A DNA stretch of 64,000 nucleotides from Ignavibacteriaceae bacterium (lineage in GTDB: Bacteria > Bacteroidota > Ignavibacteria > Ignavibacteriales > Ignavibacteriaceae): the NCBI GenBank assembly GCA_020848375.1, contig JADLAF010000221.1:1-64000 (forward strand). The letters run 5' to 3'. The notes below the pieces were generated by a model. It was not told where the DNA came from. It ran no database searches and worked only from the letters and a program-made list of their open reading frames with translations. Below, in pieces: positions 54,133 to 62,692 of this stretch (its first letter is position 1; the number at the start of each line of letters is the position of its first letter). Position numbers and translations under genes: made by a program.

Positions 54133-54849
54133 TTGCGTAGTCTGACAGCTCTCTGTTTGATTCTTTTAACGGGGGTACAACTCGCTCAGGAGGTGAGGTT
54201 CGGGATTAGTGTGTCGGGTAACTACACAACCTCTTCAAAGGTATATCCCAACCCTTACTCCTCTGATCTTTCGCTGCGTAACGGGTTTTATCCGCTCGAT
54301 GACTTCTATAATCCCGCCACTGAGCTTTTCTGGAAAATCAGTGACAATCTTGAATTGGGGTTCTCACTAGAGTATATGAGAGTAACAGCAGACAACCGAT
54401 TTGTAACCGTTTTCGATGGGCTGGTCACACGCAGTCTCAGAGTCACAGACGGGTTTGAACTTTATCCAATAGAGTTGAACCTCTATTATAAACTTCCATT
54501 CTCAATGCCGGACTGGGGTTTTTATATATATGGCGGGGCAAGTATCTATCCCGGAAATTTCGTACGGGAAATGGGAGATGCAGAACTCCGGACGGTTGAG
54601 CAGCAGTCAGGTTATGGCATTCAGGTAGGAGTAGGTGGCGATTACAACGCATATAAGGATATTCTTATAACATACGGAATGAAATTCCGGGACCCACAGG
54701 TTCTAATAAAGAGTCAATACAAGAATGAGGATTTTACCTATAATAATAAAAAGTATAAAGCAGGGCAGCCGGAATTTGATTCCAAAATAAATGTGGACGG
54801 TGTGGTGTTTATGATGGGTGTTCGGTATAACTTTAGAATAAATCTCTGA
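54133..54849 (+). CDS. Outer-membrane beta-barrel protein, uncharacterised
   Basis: 238 residues. The TTG at 54133, with GGAGA eight bases upstream, gives a signal peptide (RSLTALCLILLTGVQLAQE). The rest is a series of amphipathic strands with aromatic girdles (FWKISDNLELGFSLEYMRVTADNRFVTVFDG; DWGFYIYGGASIYPG; YGIQVGVGGDYNAYKDILITYGMKFRDP), ending VVFMMGVRYNFRINL, as expected for a small outer-membrane barrel of OmpA/OmpW-like size. I recognise no specific family. It is separated by non-coding repeats from aroK. Confidence 0.75.
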   Translation: MRSLTALCLILLTGVQLAQEVRFGISVSGNYTTSSKVYPNPYSSDLSLRNGFYPLDDFYNPATELFWKISDNLELGFSLEYMRVTADNRFVTVFDGLVTRSLRVTDGFELYPIELNLYYKLPFSMPDWGFYIYGGASIYPGNFVREMGDAELRTVEQQSGYGIQVGVGGDYNAYKDILITYGMKFRDPQVLIKSQYKNEDFTYNNKKYKAGQPEFDSKINVDGVVFMMGVRYNFRINL

Positions 54850-54925
54850 TAAGTCATGACGCATAAATATAGCTACATGCGGAGGCGATGAAGATTGACG
54901 GCAATTATTAACCGGTTGCTTCTAC

Positions 54926-54951
54926 TAATAGGTCACCGCTACGCGGTTCAG
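54926..54951 (+). repeat. Intergenic repeat, copy 1
   Basis: A 26-base unit beginning TAATAGGTCAC and ending GGTTCAG, containing a small hairpin ACCGC-TAC-GCGGT. It matches the unit at 55010-55035 at 21 of 26 positions. AATAGGTCA also occurs inverted at 54965-54973. Confidence 0.6.
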
Positions 54952-55009
54952 AAGGATTCAGTTATGACCTATTTGGGCGATTTTCAAAATTATTTTGGTG
55001 CTCGCATAT

Positions 55010-55035
55010 TAATAGGTCACTGGCATGTGGTTCAG
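55010..55035 (+). repeat. Intergenic repeat, copy 2
   Basis: The second copy of the 26-base unit, beginning TAATAGGTCAC and ending GGTTCAG, 84 bp after the first. It lacks the perfect hairpin of copy 1. Confidence 0.6.
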
Positions 55036-55093
55036 GAAACCGGTTACAATTTAAACAATATTCGTGTCTGGTAAAGAAATTCCAAAATGCTTT

Positions 55094-55636
55094 ATGTCAT
55101 TTAAATCAAAAATCATCTACCTCACTGGCTTTATGGGATCGGGCAAGACTACTATTGGTCAAATACTCGCCAACAAAATCGGATGGGATTTTCTTGACCT
55201 CGATCGGCTTATTGAAGCAGAGACCGGCAGGAAAATCAGCGGAATTTTTGAGGAAATGGGGGAGGCCTATTTCAGGCAGCTTGAAACAGAATACCTGAAT
55301 AAAGTGAGCGTGTATCAGGACCACATCATTTCGCTTGGCGGCGGTACCATTGCCTTCAAAGATAATCTGAATATACTAAAAAACAGCGGTCGGATTGTGT
55401 ATCTCAAAACTTCTCCTGAAAACGTATATCTACGCCTCAGATTCAAAACTGACCGGCCTGTTCTTAAAATGCAGGAAGAACAGGAAGAAAGAGCTACAGT
55501 GATTGCACATATAACCACATTAATGGAAAATCGGGAAGTATTTTACTCACAGGCAGATGTTATTTTCCGCACTGATAATTTACCCATGGGCAAGGCAGTT
55601 GACCTGCTCGCAAAACAGATTGACAGATATATATGA
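55094..55636 (+). CDS. aroK: Shikimate kinase
   Basis: 180 residues from the ATG at 55094; a GTG at 55064 would add ten residues with no motif. It phosphorylates shikimate in the chorismate pathway. The P-loop GFMGSGKTTIGQILA starts near residue 12. The substrate region is FLDLDRLIEAETGRKISGIFEEMGEAYFRQLETEYL near 32-70, LGGGTIAF near 85, and the lid has RLRFKTDRPVLKM near 118. It overlaps aroB by four bases (ATGA), a common pairing. Confidence 0.96.
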   Translation: MSFKSKIIYLTGFMGSGKTTIGQILANKIGWDFLDLDRLIEAETGRKISGIFEEMGEAYFRQLETEYLNKVSVYQDHIISLGGGTIAFKDNLNILKNSGRIVYLKTSPENVYLRLRFKTDRPVLKMQEEQEERATVIAHITTLMENREVFYSQADVIFRTDNLPMGKAVDLLAKQIDRYI

Positions 55637-56724
55637 ACATGATTACTATACCGGTTGAAACTCCCTCAGCTTCGTACAAGGTAAACCTCTACGACGGAGC
55701 ATTTGAACCGCTGCTGGAATACCTCGCCGAAAAAAGATTCAAAACCTATTTTCTGGTTGATGCTAATGTGTATAGGCATCATTCAAATGCTATACATGAA
55801 TTATCGGGATTTTCACGGGGAGAGTTTAGAACTCTCATCATGAAGCCATCAGAAAGTATGAAGAATCTTAAATCAGTGGAAAGGGTACTCTCGTTTCTTC
55901 AGGGGCACGGTGCAGACCGGAAATCAGTTTTGGTGATTATTGGCGGAGGTATTCTTGGAGACATTGGTGCATTCGCGGCTTCAATATATATGAGGGGAAT
56001 CAGATTTATTCAGGTGCCTACAACACTGCTTTCTATTATTGACAGCTCAGTCGGTGGTAAAACCGGTGTCAATTTTGGTGACAGGAAAAACTTTATCGGT
56101 ACTTTCGCTCAGCCGGAGTCTGTATGGTCAGGGCTCAAACTTCTCAAAACTCTTCCACGCAATGAATTGAAAGCTGGCTGGGGAGAGATGGTAAAGTACG
56201 CTTTTCTTTACGACCGGGAATTTTTCTGGAGAATTAATGAATTTAGTCAGATGAGCCACCGGCAGGAAGAACTTCATCAGAATGAAATTATGGCAGAGTG
56301 CATTGCCATAAAAGCGAGAATTGTAGCCGCTGATGAAAAAGAATCGGGACCACGGAAAATGCTTAATCTCGGACACACTTTTGCTCACGCCATTGAGTCA
56401 CTTAGTCATTACAAAATAAAACACGGTTACGCAGTGGGAGCGGGGCTGCTTTATGCGAACATTATATCCTGTGAGCTGGGGTTGATAAGCAGTATAACCA
56501 GGGATGAAAATCAGGACTTAATTAGAACTATTGACTTCCCCCCATTGCTGGGTGGGCTTGATGCTGCAAAACTCTGGGAACTTATGAAATCCGACAAAAA
56601 AAGTGATAAGGGTCAGGTAAGATTAGTCCTGATGAAGGAAAATTCTCCCCCGGTGTATGATATTCCTGTTAATGAGAATTTAATTACCCGGGTAATTGAA
56701 TATTGTGCTGGTAAATACTATTAA
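55633..56724 (+). CDS. aroB: 3-dehydroquinate synthase
   Basis: 363 residues. It makes 3-dehydroquinate from DAHP with NAD and a divalent metal. The NAD/substrate motif is IGGGILGDIGAFAASIYMRGIRFIQVPTTLLSIIDSSVGGKTGVNF near residues 98-142, FIGTFAQPESVW near 152, GWGEMVKYA near 178, and the metal-ligand region NLGHTFAHAIESL near 243 with KIKHGYAVGAGL. It follows aroK directly, so both shikimate steps share a transcript. Confidence 0.97.
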   Translation: MNMITIPVETPSASYKVNLYDGAFEPLLEYLAEKRFKTYFLVDANVYRHHSNAIHELSGFSRGEFRTLIMKPSESMKNLKSVERVLSFLQGHGADRKSVLVIIGGGILGDIGAFAASIYMRGIRFIQVPTTLLSIIDSSVGGKTGVNFGDRKNFIGTFAQPESVWSGLKLLKTLPRNELKAGWGEMVKYAFLYDREFFWRINEFSQMSHRQEELHQNEIMAECIAIKARIVAADEKESGPRKMLNLGHTFAHAIESLSHYKIKHGYAVGAGLLYANIISCELGLISSITRDENQDLIRTIDFPPLLGGLDAAKLWELMKSDKKSDKGQVRLVLMKENSPPVYDIPVNENLITRVIEYCAGKYY

Positions 56725-56796
56725 ATAGCGTCCATTTTAGTGACCCCGGTCGGCACAGAATTTGCATGATTGAGAGTGTAAAGAATAGGACTTCCC

Positions 56797-57198
56797 ATGA
56801 TTAAGAAAATATTATTAGTTGACGAGGACCCTGATAATCTTGAGCTTCTGGCCGGAGCACTCGAAGCTGACGGATTTACAGTTCTTAAAGCTGAAAAAAG
56901 CGAGGAAGGGCTAAAACTCTTCCGTGAACAGAAACCTGATGCAGTTGCGGTTGACCTTATGATGGAGCGTTATGACTCAGGTTTTGTTTTTGCCTATCAC
57001 GTAAAAAAAGACCCGCATGGTCAGAAAATTCCCGTTGCCATTTTAACCTCGGCTACCTACCATACCGGAATTAAGTTTAACGCCTCAACTCCTGAGGAAA
57101 AGGAGTGGCTGAAATGCGATTTCATGATGGATAAACCGATTGATCCTGAAGAATTACTCAGAAAATTTGAGCAGTTTTATGAGCTTCAGGAGGTCTGA
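56797..57198 (+). CDS. Single-domain response regulator
   Basis: 133 residues, one receiver (CheY-like) domain. The acidic pocket is LVDEDPDN (D at about 9-10), the phosphorylated Asp is in AVDLMMERYDSGF near residue 53, the Thr/Ser switch is AILTSATYH near 88 and the conserved Lys is MMDKPIDPEE near 112. There is no output domain, so it probably acts by protein-protein contact or in a phosphorelay. No histidine kinase is adjacent. The gene sits 72 bp after aroB, and a terminator follows it. Confidence 0.93.
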   Translation: MIKKILLVDEDPDNLELLAGALEADGFTVLKAEKSEEGLKLFREQKPDAVAVDLMMERYDSGFVFAYHVKKDPHGQKIPVAILTSATYHTGIKFNASTPEEKEWLKCDFMMDKPIDPEELLRKFEQFYELQEV

Positions 57199-57224
57199 AC
57201 CGGCAACATAAAATCCACTTTTTC

Positions 57225-57262
57225 TGCCCGTTCCTGTGAATGTTTGGGAACGGGCATTTATT
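57225..57262 (+). terminator. Rho-independent terminator after the response regulator
   Basis: TGCCCGTTCC and GGAACGGGCA pair perfectly over ten bases with a 12-base loop, followed by TTTATTC. It rules out the longer upstream start (57236) for the next gene. Confidence 0.75.
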
Positions 57263-57343
57263 CCCCCCGCGTTCAAAATCACTTCCCAAAGGGGGAGTGG
57301 TTTCTTATATTTAGTCACATCTTTCAAAAATTTCCCAGGTTTG

Positions 57344-59086
57344 ATGAAAAAATCTCTGCTGTTTTTACTCCTCATTATGAATGGTCTAATCTTTCCCCAG
57401 CCGAAAGAAGAAGTACGTGCCGTTTGGGTCACCACTGTTTTTAATCTTGACTGGCCCCGCACCTCCGGTGCAAACACGCAGCGGACTGAAATGATCAATC
57501 TGCTGGACAAACTGAAAGCAGCCAATTTTAACACTATTATGCTTCAAATCAGGGGACGAGGCGATCTGCTTTATGGTTCTGCTTATGAACCCTGGGCACG
57601 CGCAATGACCGGCTCACTCGGAGGCAACCCTGGCTTCGACCCTGTTCAGTTTACACTGGATGAGGCACATAAGAGAGGTATGGAAGTGCATGCCTGGTGG
57701 AATGTTTATAAAGTTTACGGAACCGGTACGCCGCCAAGTACCAACCCTCAGCATGTAGTCCTCAGACACCCTGAGCTGGTTAAGCTCTATGCGGGTGAGT
57801 GGTGGATGGACCCGGGTGAACCCGGAACAAAAACCTATCTGCTTAATCTTGCAATGGAAATGGTAAGAAAATATCCGTTAGACGGAATCCATTTTGATTT
57901 TATCCGTTATCCGGGCACTGACTTTAGTGATTCAGCTTCTTATGCAAACTACGGTGGAGGTGTAAATAAGAGTGACTGGCGAAGATCAAATATTAACAAT
58001 TTCGTCTCTGCTCTTTATGATTCGGTTCAGGCAGTCCGCCCTGTTATGAAGGTGGGAAGTGCCCCTATTGGCATATATAAAGACCTTAGCACCTGTAACT
58101 CCGGCTGGGATGCATATACACAGGTATTTCAGGACTCCCGCCGATGGATACTTGCGCGCAAACATGATTATCTTTCGCCTCAGGTGTATTGGGACATAAG
58201 CACCTGCCCTCGTTTTGACTCGCTCGCTATTGACTGGATAAGCGGAAGGGGAGGACGGCATATATATATGGGCATTGCTGCCTACCGAATGGCATCAGCA
58301 GACGGCAACTGGCCTGCCGCTGAAATACTTGCACAGGTTGATACTTCGCGCAAGTTCGGTGCTCAGGGTCAGACTTTCTTCCGTACGGCAAGTTTTATTG
58401 ATAATCAGAAGAATCTTTATAACCTGATTAAAACAAATCAATACCTCTATCCGGCTAACATTCCGGCAATGCTGTGGAAGGATAATGTTAAGCCGCTTGC
58501 TCCTCAGAATCTGACCATCACAACGCAGGACTCACTTTCTTTCACTCTTCAATGGACAAAACCGTTCACGGCATCTGACGGTGATACGGCAAAGTACTTT
58601 AACATTTATATGGATACTCAGCTCCCTATTGATACATCTGATATTAAAAAAGTGGTTTCTTTCGGCAGGATGGATTCAGTCTATACCATGGTTTTCGGTG
58701 CTAAGCCGTCACAAAACTACTACTTCACTGTAACAGCTTATGATAAGGGCTACAACGAAAGTGAACCGTCAAACACGACAGGCATTATTGTAACGGATGT
58801 TAATGAAGAAATTCACTCCCCTGATGATTTTGCCCTCTTCCAGAATTACCCTAACCCGTTTAACCCGGAGACGGTAATCGGGTTCACCCTCCCAGTGGCG
58901 GGTGAAGTGAATCTGACAATTTATTCAGCATTGGGCAGTGAAATTGCAGTTTTATATTCGGGTTTTGCTGAAAAGGGAAGTCACAGAGTAAACTTCCTGG
59001 CAGAGAATCTTTCAAGCGGTACATATTATGCAACAATGAGCTATGACGGCCGGGTGAAGTCAGTAAAAATGATGTTTTTGAAGTAA
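57344..59086 (+). CDS. GHL10 family glycoside hydrolase-like protein with fibronectin and T9SS C-terminal domains
   Basis: 580 residues from the ATG at 57344 (MKKSLLFLLLIMNGLIFPQ, signal peptide); the frame runs on upstream to 57236 through the terminator, so those codons are excluded. The (DUF187) GHL10 domain starts REEVRAVWVTTVFNLDWPRTS-like at KEEVRAVWVTTVFNLDWP, with LDGIHFDFIRYPG and DYLSPQVYWDIS carrying likely acidic residues of the TIM barrel. A fibronectin III-like domain lies at about 425-510 (PLAPQNLTITTQDSLSFTLQW). The tail FALFQNYPNPFNPETVIGFTLPV is a T9SS sorting domain. It is probably a secreted polysaccharide- or peptidoglycan-acting enzyme; the substrate is not known. Confidence 0.87.
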   Translation: MKKSLLFLLLIMNGLIFPQPKEEVRAVWVTTVFNLDWPRTSGANTQRTEMINLLDKLKAANFNTIMLQIRGRGDLLYGSAYEPWARAMTGSLGGNPGFDPVQFTLDEAHKRGMEVHAWWNVYKVYGTGTPPSTNPQHVVLRHPELVKLYAGEWWMDPGEPGTKTYLLNLAMEMVRKYPLDGIHFDFIRYPGTDFSDSASYANYGGGVNKSDWRRSNINNFVSALYDSVQAVRPVMKVGSAPIGIYKDLSTCNSGWDAYTQVFQDSRRWILARKHDYLSPQVYWDISTCPRFDSLAIDWISGRGGRHIYMGIAAYRMASADGNWPAAEILAQVDTSRKFGAQGQTFFRTASFIDNQKNLYNLIKTNQYLYPANIPAMLWKDNVKPLAPQNLTITTQDSLSFTLQWTKPFTASDGDTAKYFNIYMDTQLPIDTSDIKKVVSFGRMDSVYTMVFGAKPSQNYYFTVTAYDKGYNESEPSNTTGIIVTDVNEEIHSPDDFALFQNYPNPFNPETVIGFTLPVAGEVNLTIYSALGSEIAVLYSGFAEKGSHRVNFLAENLSSGTYYATMSYDGRVKSVKMMFLK

Positions 59087-59169
59087 TTTTGCGGGGTGGG
59101 TTTAAAATAAACACTGCCGTGGAAGAGGGCAAACCACGGCAGTCGTGTGTATATAGAAGGAAGGTACTA

Positions 59170-59268
59170 ATGAAGAAGTCTTCTTTCTTTGCTTCAAATA
59201 AGGTTATGCAACTCCTGTGCCAATCAGGATTGTTCAAAATTTGCGTGAATTGCAGTAAAACCCTTTGA
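59170..59268 (+). CDS. Possible small protein of 32 residues upstream of nadA
   Basis: An ATG at 59170 preceded by AGAAGGAAGG gives a short frame with a good ribosome binding site. The product is basic and holds three Cys, including CVNC. A perfect hairpin ACTGCCGTGG/CCACGGCAGT at 59112-59143 lies just before it. It could be a leader peptide or chance. Support is weak. Confidence 0.25.
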   Translation: MKKSSFFASNKVMQLLCQSGLFKICVNCSKTL

Positions 59269-59322
59269 TCGGGTTTTCCATTATTGGGAAACTCTTTTCA
59301 TTAACGGGAAGTGAGAAAATAT

Positions 59323-60264
59323 ATGAATGAAAAAAGTGTTGAAAATATCAACAGAATTAAGGAAATACAGCGGCTAAAAGAAGAAAAGAACGCTGTTATC
59401 CTGGCTCATTATTATCAGGAAAGTGAAATACAGGATGTAGCCGATTTCATCGGTGACAGTTTGGAACTTTCCCGCAGAGCCAAAGAGACTGAAGCTGATA
59501 TCATCCTCTTTGCCGGTGTTCATTTTATGGCAGAAACGGCAAAAATCCTTAACCCGAACAAGAAGGTTCTGATACCCGATCTTAACGCCGGATGCAGTCT
59601 GTCTGATGCAACTCCGCCTCCGCTATTTAAGAAGTTCAGGGAGGAGCATCCCGATCATCTGGCAATAACTTACATTAACTGCTCAGCCGGGGTTAAAGCG
59701 TTAAGTGACATTATTTGCACCTCCAGTAATTCGGTGAAGATCGTGAGTCAGATTCCCAAAGAGCAGAAAATACTCTTCTCACCCGACCGGAACCTCGGAA
59801 GGTTTGTAATGAAGCAGACCGGTCGTGATATGCTGCTCTGGGACGGAAGCTGCATTGTTCACGAGACATTCAGCCGTGAAAAAATGCTGCGGCTCAAAGG
59901 TGAATTCCAGGGGGCAAAAATCATTGCTCATCCGGAATGTGAAGTGGGTATCCTTAAGGAGGCAGATTTTATTGGCTCAACCAGTGCTCTGCTTAATTTT
60001 GTAAAAACAGACCCAGGCACAGAATATCTGATTGCCACGGAGCCGGGCATTATTCATCAGATGGAAAAACAAGCACCAGGTAAAAGATATATTCCTGTTC
60101 CACCAGAGCAGGAGTGCCCCTGTAATAAGTGCCCCCACATGGCACTGAACACAATGGAGAAAGTCTATCTCTCGCTCCTTAACGAGCAACCGGAAATTCT
60201 TCTGGATGAAGAAATCATCCGTAAAGCCCTCATCCCCATTGAGCGGATGCTCGAAATGAGTTGA
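59323..60264 (+). CDS. nadA: Quinolinate synthase
   Basis: 313 residues from the ATG at 59323; a GTG at 59311 is also in frame. It condenses iminoaspartate with dihydroxyacetone phosphate in NAD biosynthesis, using a [4Fe-4S] cluster. The likely Fe-S cysteines lie in [11 protein letters not shown] near 93, [11 protein letters not shown] near 118 and HPECEVGIL near 205, and an extra [21 protein letters not shown] near 268 forms the late Cys cluster. [27 protein letters not shown] is the standard N-terminus. nadB and nadC are not in the window. Confidence 0.97.
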   Translation: MNEKSVENINRIKEIQRLKEEKNAVILAHYYQESEIQDVADFIGDSLELSRRAKETEADIILFAGVHFMAETAKILNPNKKVLIPDLNAGCSLSDATPPPLFKKFREEHPDHLAITYINCSAGVKALSDIICTSSNSVKIVSQIPKEQKILFSPDRNLGRFVMKQTGRDMLLWDGSCIVHETFSREKMLRLKGEFQGAKIIAHPECEVGILKEADFIGSTSALLNFVKTDPGTEYLIATEPGIIHQMEKQAPGKRYIPVPPEQECPCNKCPHMALNTMEKVYLSLLNEQPEILLDEEIIRKALIPIERMLEMS

Positions 60265-60404
60265 AAAGGAAAGCATTGTTAAAAAGGTACAGCTTGCTGT
60301 GCCGCTGCTGAAAAGGTATTTATCACTAAGTGGCAATTTTACTGATATAAATTTACTCTTTAATCACTATTTTTTTAAATCATTCTCAAATTACTTAGGA
60401 CTTA

Positions 60405-61439
60405 ATGAGGGCATCTGATTTTTTCCCTGACTCTGCTAACTGGCGCGCATTGGTTGCAAATTATCAAAAGGCAAAGACCAGCAGTAGTATCTGGCAGTAC
60501 TCATCTACTTTTTTTCTGTTTCTGGTATCTTGGACTCTGATGTACCTTAGTCTCGATATCAGTTACTGGCTTACACTTCTTCTGGCGGTTCCAACCGCGG
60601 GTTTTGTTGTGCGTATATTTATCTTCCAACATGACTGTGGACATGGTTCCTTTTTTAAGAGCAGAAAAGCTAATGACTGGGCTGGCAGGGTATGCAGCAT
60701 CTTCACTTTGACTCCCTATAAATACTGGAGGCAGAGCCATAATATTCACCATGCTGGCAGCGGAAATCTTGACGAAAGAGGTATCGGTGATATTTATACA
60801 ATGACGGTCGAAGAGTACATGAAAGCATCCAAATGGGAGCGCTTTAAGTACCGCATTTATCGTAATCCCATTGTGCTTTTCGGAATAGTACCTACTCTTC
60901 TTTTTATAGTGCTCTATCGCTTTCCCATTGCGCGTTCAAAGTCGCTTGCTCCTACCTATCCAAGTATATACTGGCTTAATTTCTTTATACTGATTTTTTA
61001 CGGTACGCTTGGATATTTTATCGGGTATATCAATCTGATACTTATTCAACTACCTGTTACTTTTGTCGCTTCCACCTTAGGCATCTGGCTTTTTTATGTG
61101 CAGCATCAGTTTGAGGATGCATACTGGTCAAAGGATGATTCGTGGGATTTTTCAACGGCCGGCTTAAAAGGAAGTTCTTATTTCCATTTACCCAAGGTGC
61201 TGCAGTGGTTTACCGGTAATATCGGTTTCCACCATATTCATCATCTCAGCCCGAAGATCCCAAACTACCTGCTGGAAAAGTGTCACAAGGAAAATCCATT
61301 CTTTCAGAATGCTTATATTATAACCATTAAGTCCAGTTTTAGGAGTCTTTTGCTGACCCTATGGGATGAAAAGGAGAAGAAATTAGTAAGTTTCAGAAAC
61401 ATCCGTACCATGTTACGGGGCGATCAGCATTTCGCGTAA
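60405..61439 (+). CDS. Fatty acid desaturase (membrane di-iron)
   Basis: 344 residues with several membrane helices. The three His boxes are complete: HDCGHGSFF near residue 78, HNIHHAGSG near 115 and HHIHHLSPKIPNYL near 281. They should bind the two irons that insert a double bond into an acyl chain in the inner membrane. The style of the first and last box fits the omega-6/delta-12-type desaturase branch of DesA/FAD2-like enzymes. It is monocistronic, followed by a strong bidirectional terminator. Regiospecificity is not predictable. Confidence 0.94.
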   Translation: MRASDFFPDSANWRALVANYQKAKTSSSIWQYSSTFFLFLVSWTLMYLSLDISYWLTLLLAVPTAGFVVRIFIFQHDCGHGSFFKSRKANDWAGRVCSIFTLTPYKYWRQSHNIHHAGSGNLDERGIGDIYTMTVEEYMKASKWERFKYRIYRNPIVLFGIVPTLLFIVLYRFPIARSKSLAPTYPSIYWLNFFILIFYGTLGYFIGYINLILIQLPVTFVASTLGIWLFYVQHQFEDAYWSKDDSWDFSTAGLKGSSYFHLPKVLQWFTGNIGFHHIHHLSPKIPNYLLEKCHKENPFFQNAYIITIKSSFRSLLLTLWDEKEKKLVSFRNIRTMLRGDQHFA

Positions 61440-61459
61440 AATATATTTCCCTTTATACG

Positions 61460-61497
61460 AAAAAAGGCGGCAAACCTTAAAGTTTTGCCGCCTTTTT
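61460..61497. terminator. Bidirectional terminator between desaturase and porQ
   Basis: AAAAAAGGCGGCAAA and TTTTGCCGCCTTTTT pair with a short loop. The T tract on one side and A tract on the other fit both converging genes. Confidence 0.9.
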
Positions 61498-61509
61498 AAT
61501 GTATATATA

Positions 61510-62439
61510 TTAAAGATTGGTTGAAACACCAAACCGGTGCAGAGCGCCTATTTCACCAAACGATGAATAAGCGTAGCTGACATGATATTCTTTTATGTTA
61601 ATACCAAGCCCGACGTTAAAACCGGCCAGTCCTGCAAAAGAACCAACCTTCAACTCGCGGCGCTTTTCCGCATCAAAACCAATACGCAGTTTAACAACTT
61701 TACTCAGCGTGAACTCCCCTCCGAACGTAAATGACTTAAACCGCTCAAGAAACGAGTCCTGTTCCTCGTTCAGCTTCCTGAAATCAACGAATAATCTGAG
61801 AGGCAGATACTGAAGGCGTTTGGAGATCCCGACAGCCATTTCAAAAGGAAGATTTTCCTTTGTTTCGATATATGAACTTAACTGCGTCCCGAAGTTTCTG
61901 AAGGCAACTGCAAAAATCCAGTTCTCCTCAGGAATCAGGTATTGCAGCCCCAAATCTCCGGCAAGTGCGGTTGAGGTGTAGTCAGCAATGCCGCTGTAAA
62001 TGAACTTCAGATTAACTCCGTAGTGGAAGTTTTTATCAATTTCATTAGCGTATCCGGTAACGAGCATAATATCAGCAGCGCCATATTCTGAGAACTGGTT
62101 TCCGTACTCATCGGCCTCGGTAAAGCTGCCAAAGTTTGCGTACTTGACTCCTGCTGAGAGCCGACCAAAATCCTTCAATTCGTAAGAGCCGGAAAGTGAG
62201 GCAAAGTTAAAATCTAAAACATGCTTGAGGTACGAGAAAGAAACCGGAGTTCCCTGCATACCGTAAAGTCCGGCCGGGTTTGAGAAAATTATATCCGGGT
62301 CATCATTCGCAGCGGTAAAACTTCCCGCAAGCGCGCCTGATCTGGGGCTCATTTCCAGATTAAGGAATTCAAATACTCCCTGAGCTGGCAATTGAACTGC
62401 CAGAAGGGTAAATAGAACTACAAGAGAGTGTTTTTTCAT
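61510..62439 (-). CDS. porQ: Type IX secretion system protein PorQ
   Basis: 309 residues on the minus strand from the ATG at 62439, chosen because the signal peptide KKHSLVVLFTLLAVQLPAQ begins there; the frame extends further upstream. PorQ-type text: VFEFLNLEMSPRSGALAGSFTAANDDPDIIFSNPAGLYG, SFSYLKHVLDFNFASLSGSYELKDFG, and a terminal strand HRFGVSTNL. PorQ is an outer-membrane FadL-like barrel that works with PorZ in supplying A-LPS to the T9SS attachment complex in Porphyromonas. It is distinct from the PorV-like gene at 21886. Convergent with the desaturase gene. Confidence 0.9.
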   Translation of the reverse strand: MKKHSLVVLFTLLAVQLPAQGVFEFLNLEMSPRSGALAGSFTAANDDPDIIFSNPAGLYGMQGTPVSFSYLKHVLDFNFASLSGSYELKDFGRLSAGVKYANFGSFTEADEYGNQFSEYGAADIMLVTGYANEIDKNFHYGVNLKFIYSGIADYTSTALAGDLGLQYLIPEENWIFAVAFRNFGTQLSSYIETKENLPFEMAVGISKRLQYLPLRLFVDFRKLNEEQDSFLERFKSFTFGGEFTLSKVVKLRIGFDAEKRRELKVGSFAGLAGFNVGLGINIKEYHVSYAYSSFGEIGALHRFGVSTNL

Positions 62440-62692
62440 ATTGTCCTGAATTATCTTTGCATATTTATTGAATATGAGGGAAATAGACAAGTGAAAACTG
62501 GATGCTTATTTTTATGCCCGGAGATGTTGGTGCGAGGAGACACTGGCGTAATAAATACGGGTTTCGGGATTGTCTTATATTTAGAAAAAAACGGTTGTCT
62601 GGGGTGCTCCCAAGATAAATTACTAACAGATTTACCTGACTCCTGACGGAAATTTCTTATATTTTGGGACATTATCAAACACGGTTTAGGTC

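Noticed and set aside
57236-57343. N-terminal extension of the GHL10 protein
   Set aside because: It overlaps the terminator hairpin of the response regulator gene, and a signal peptide begins at the ATG 57344.
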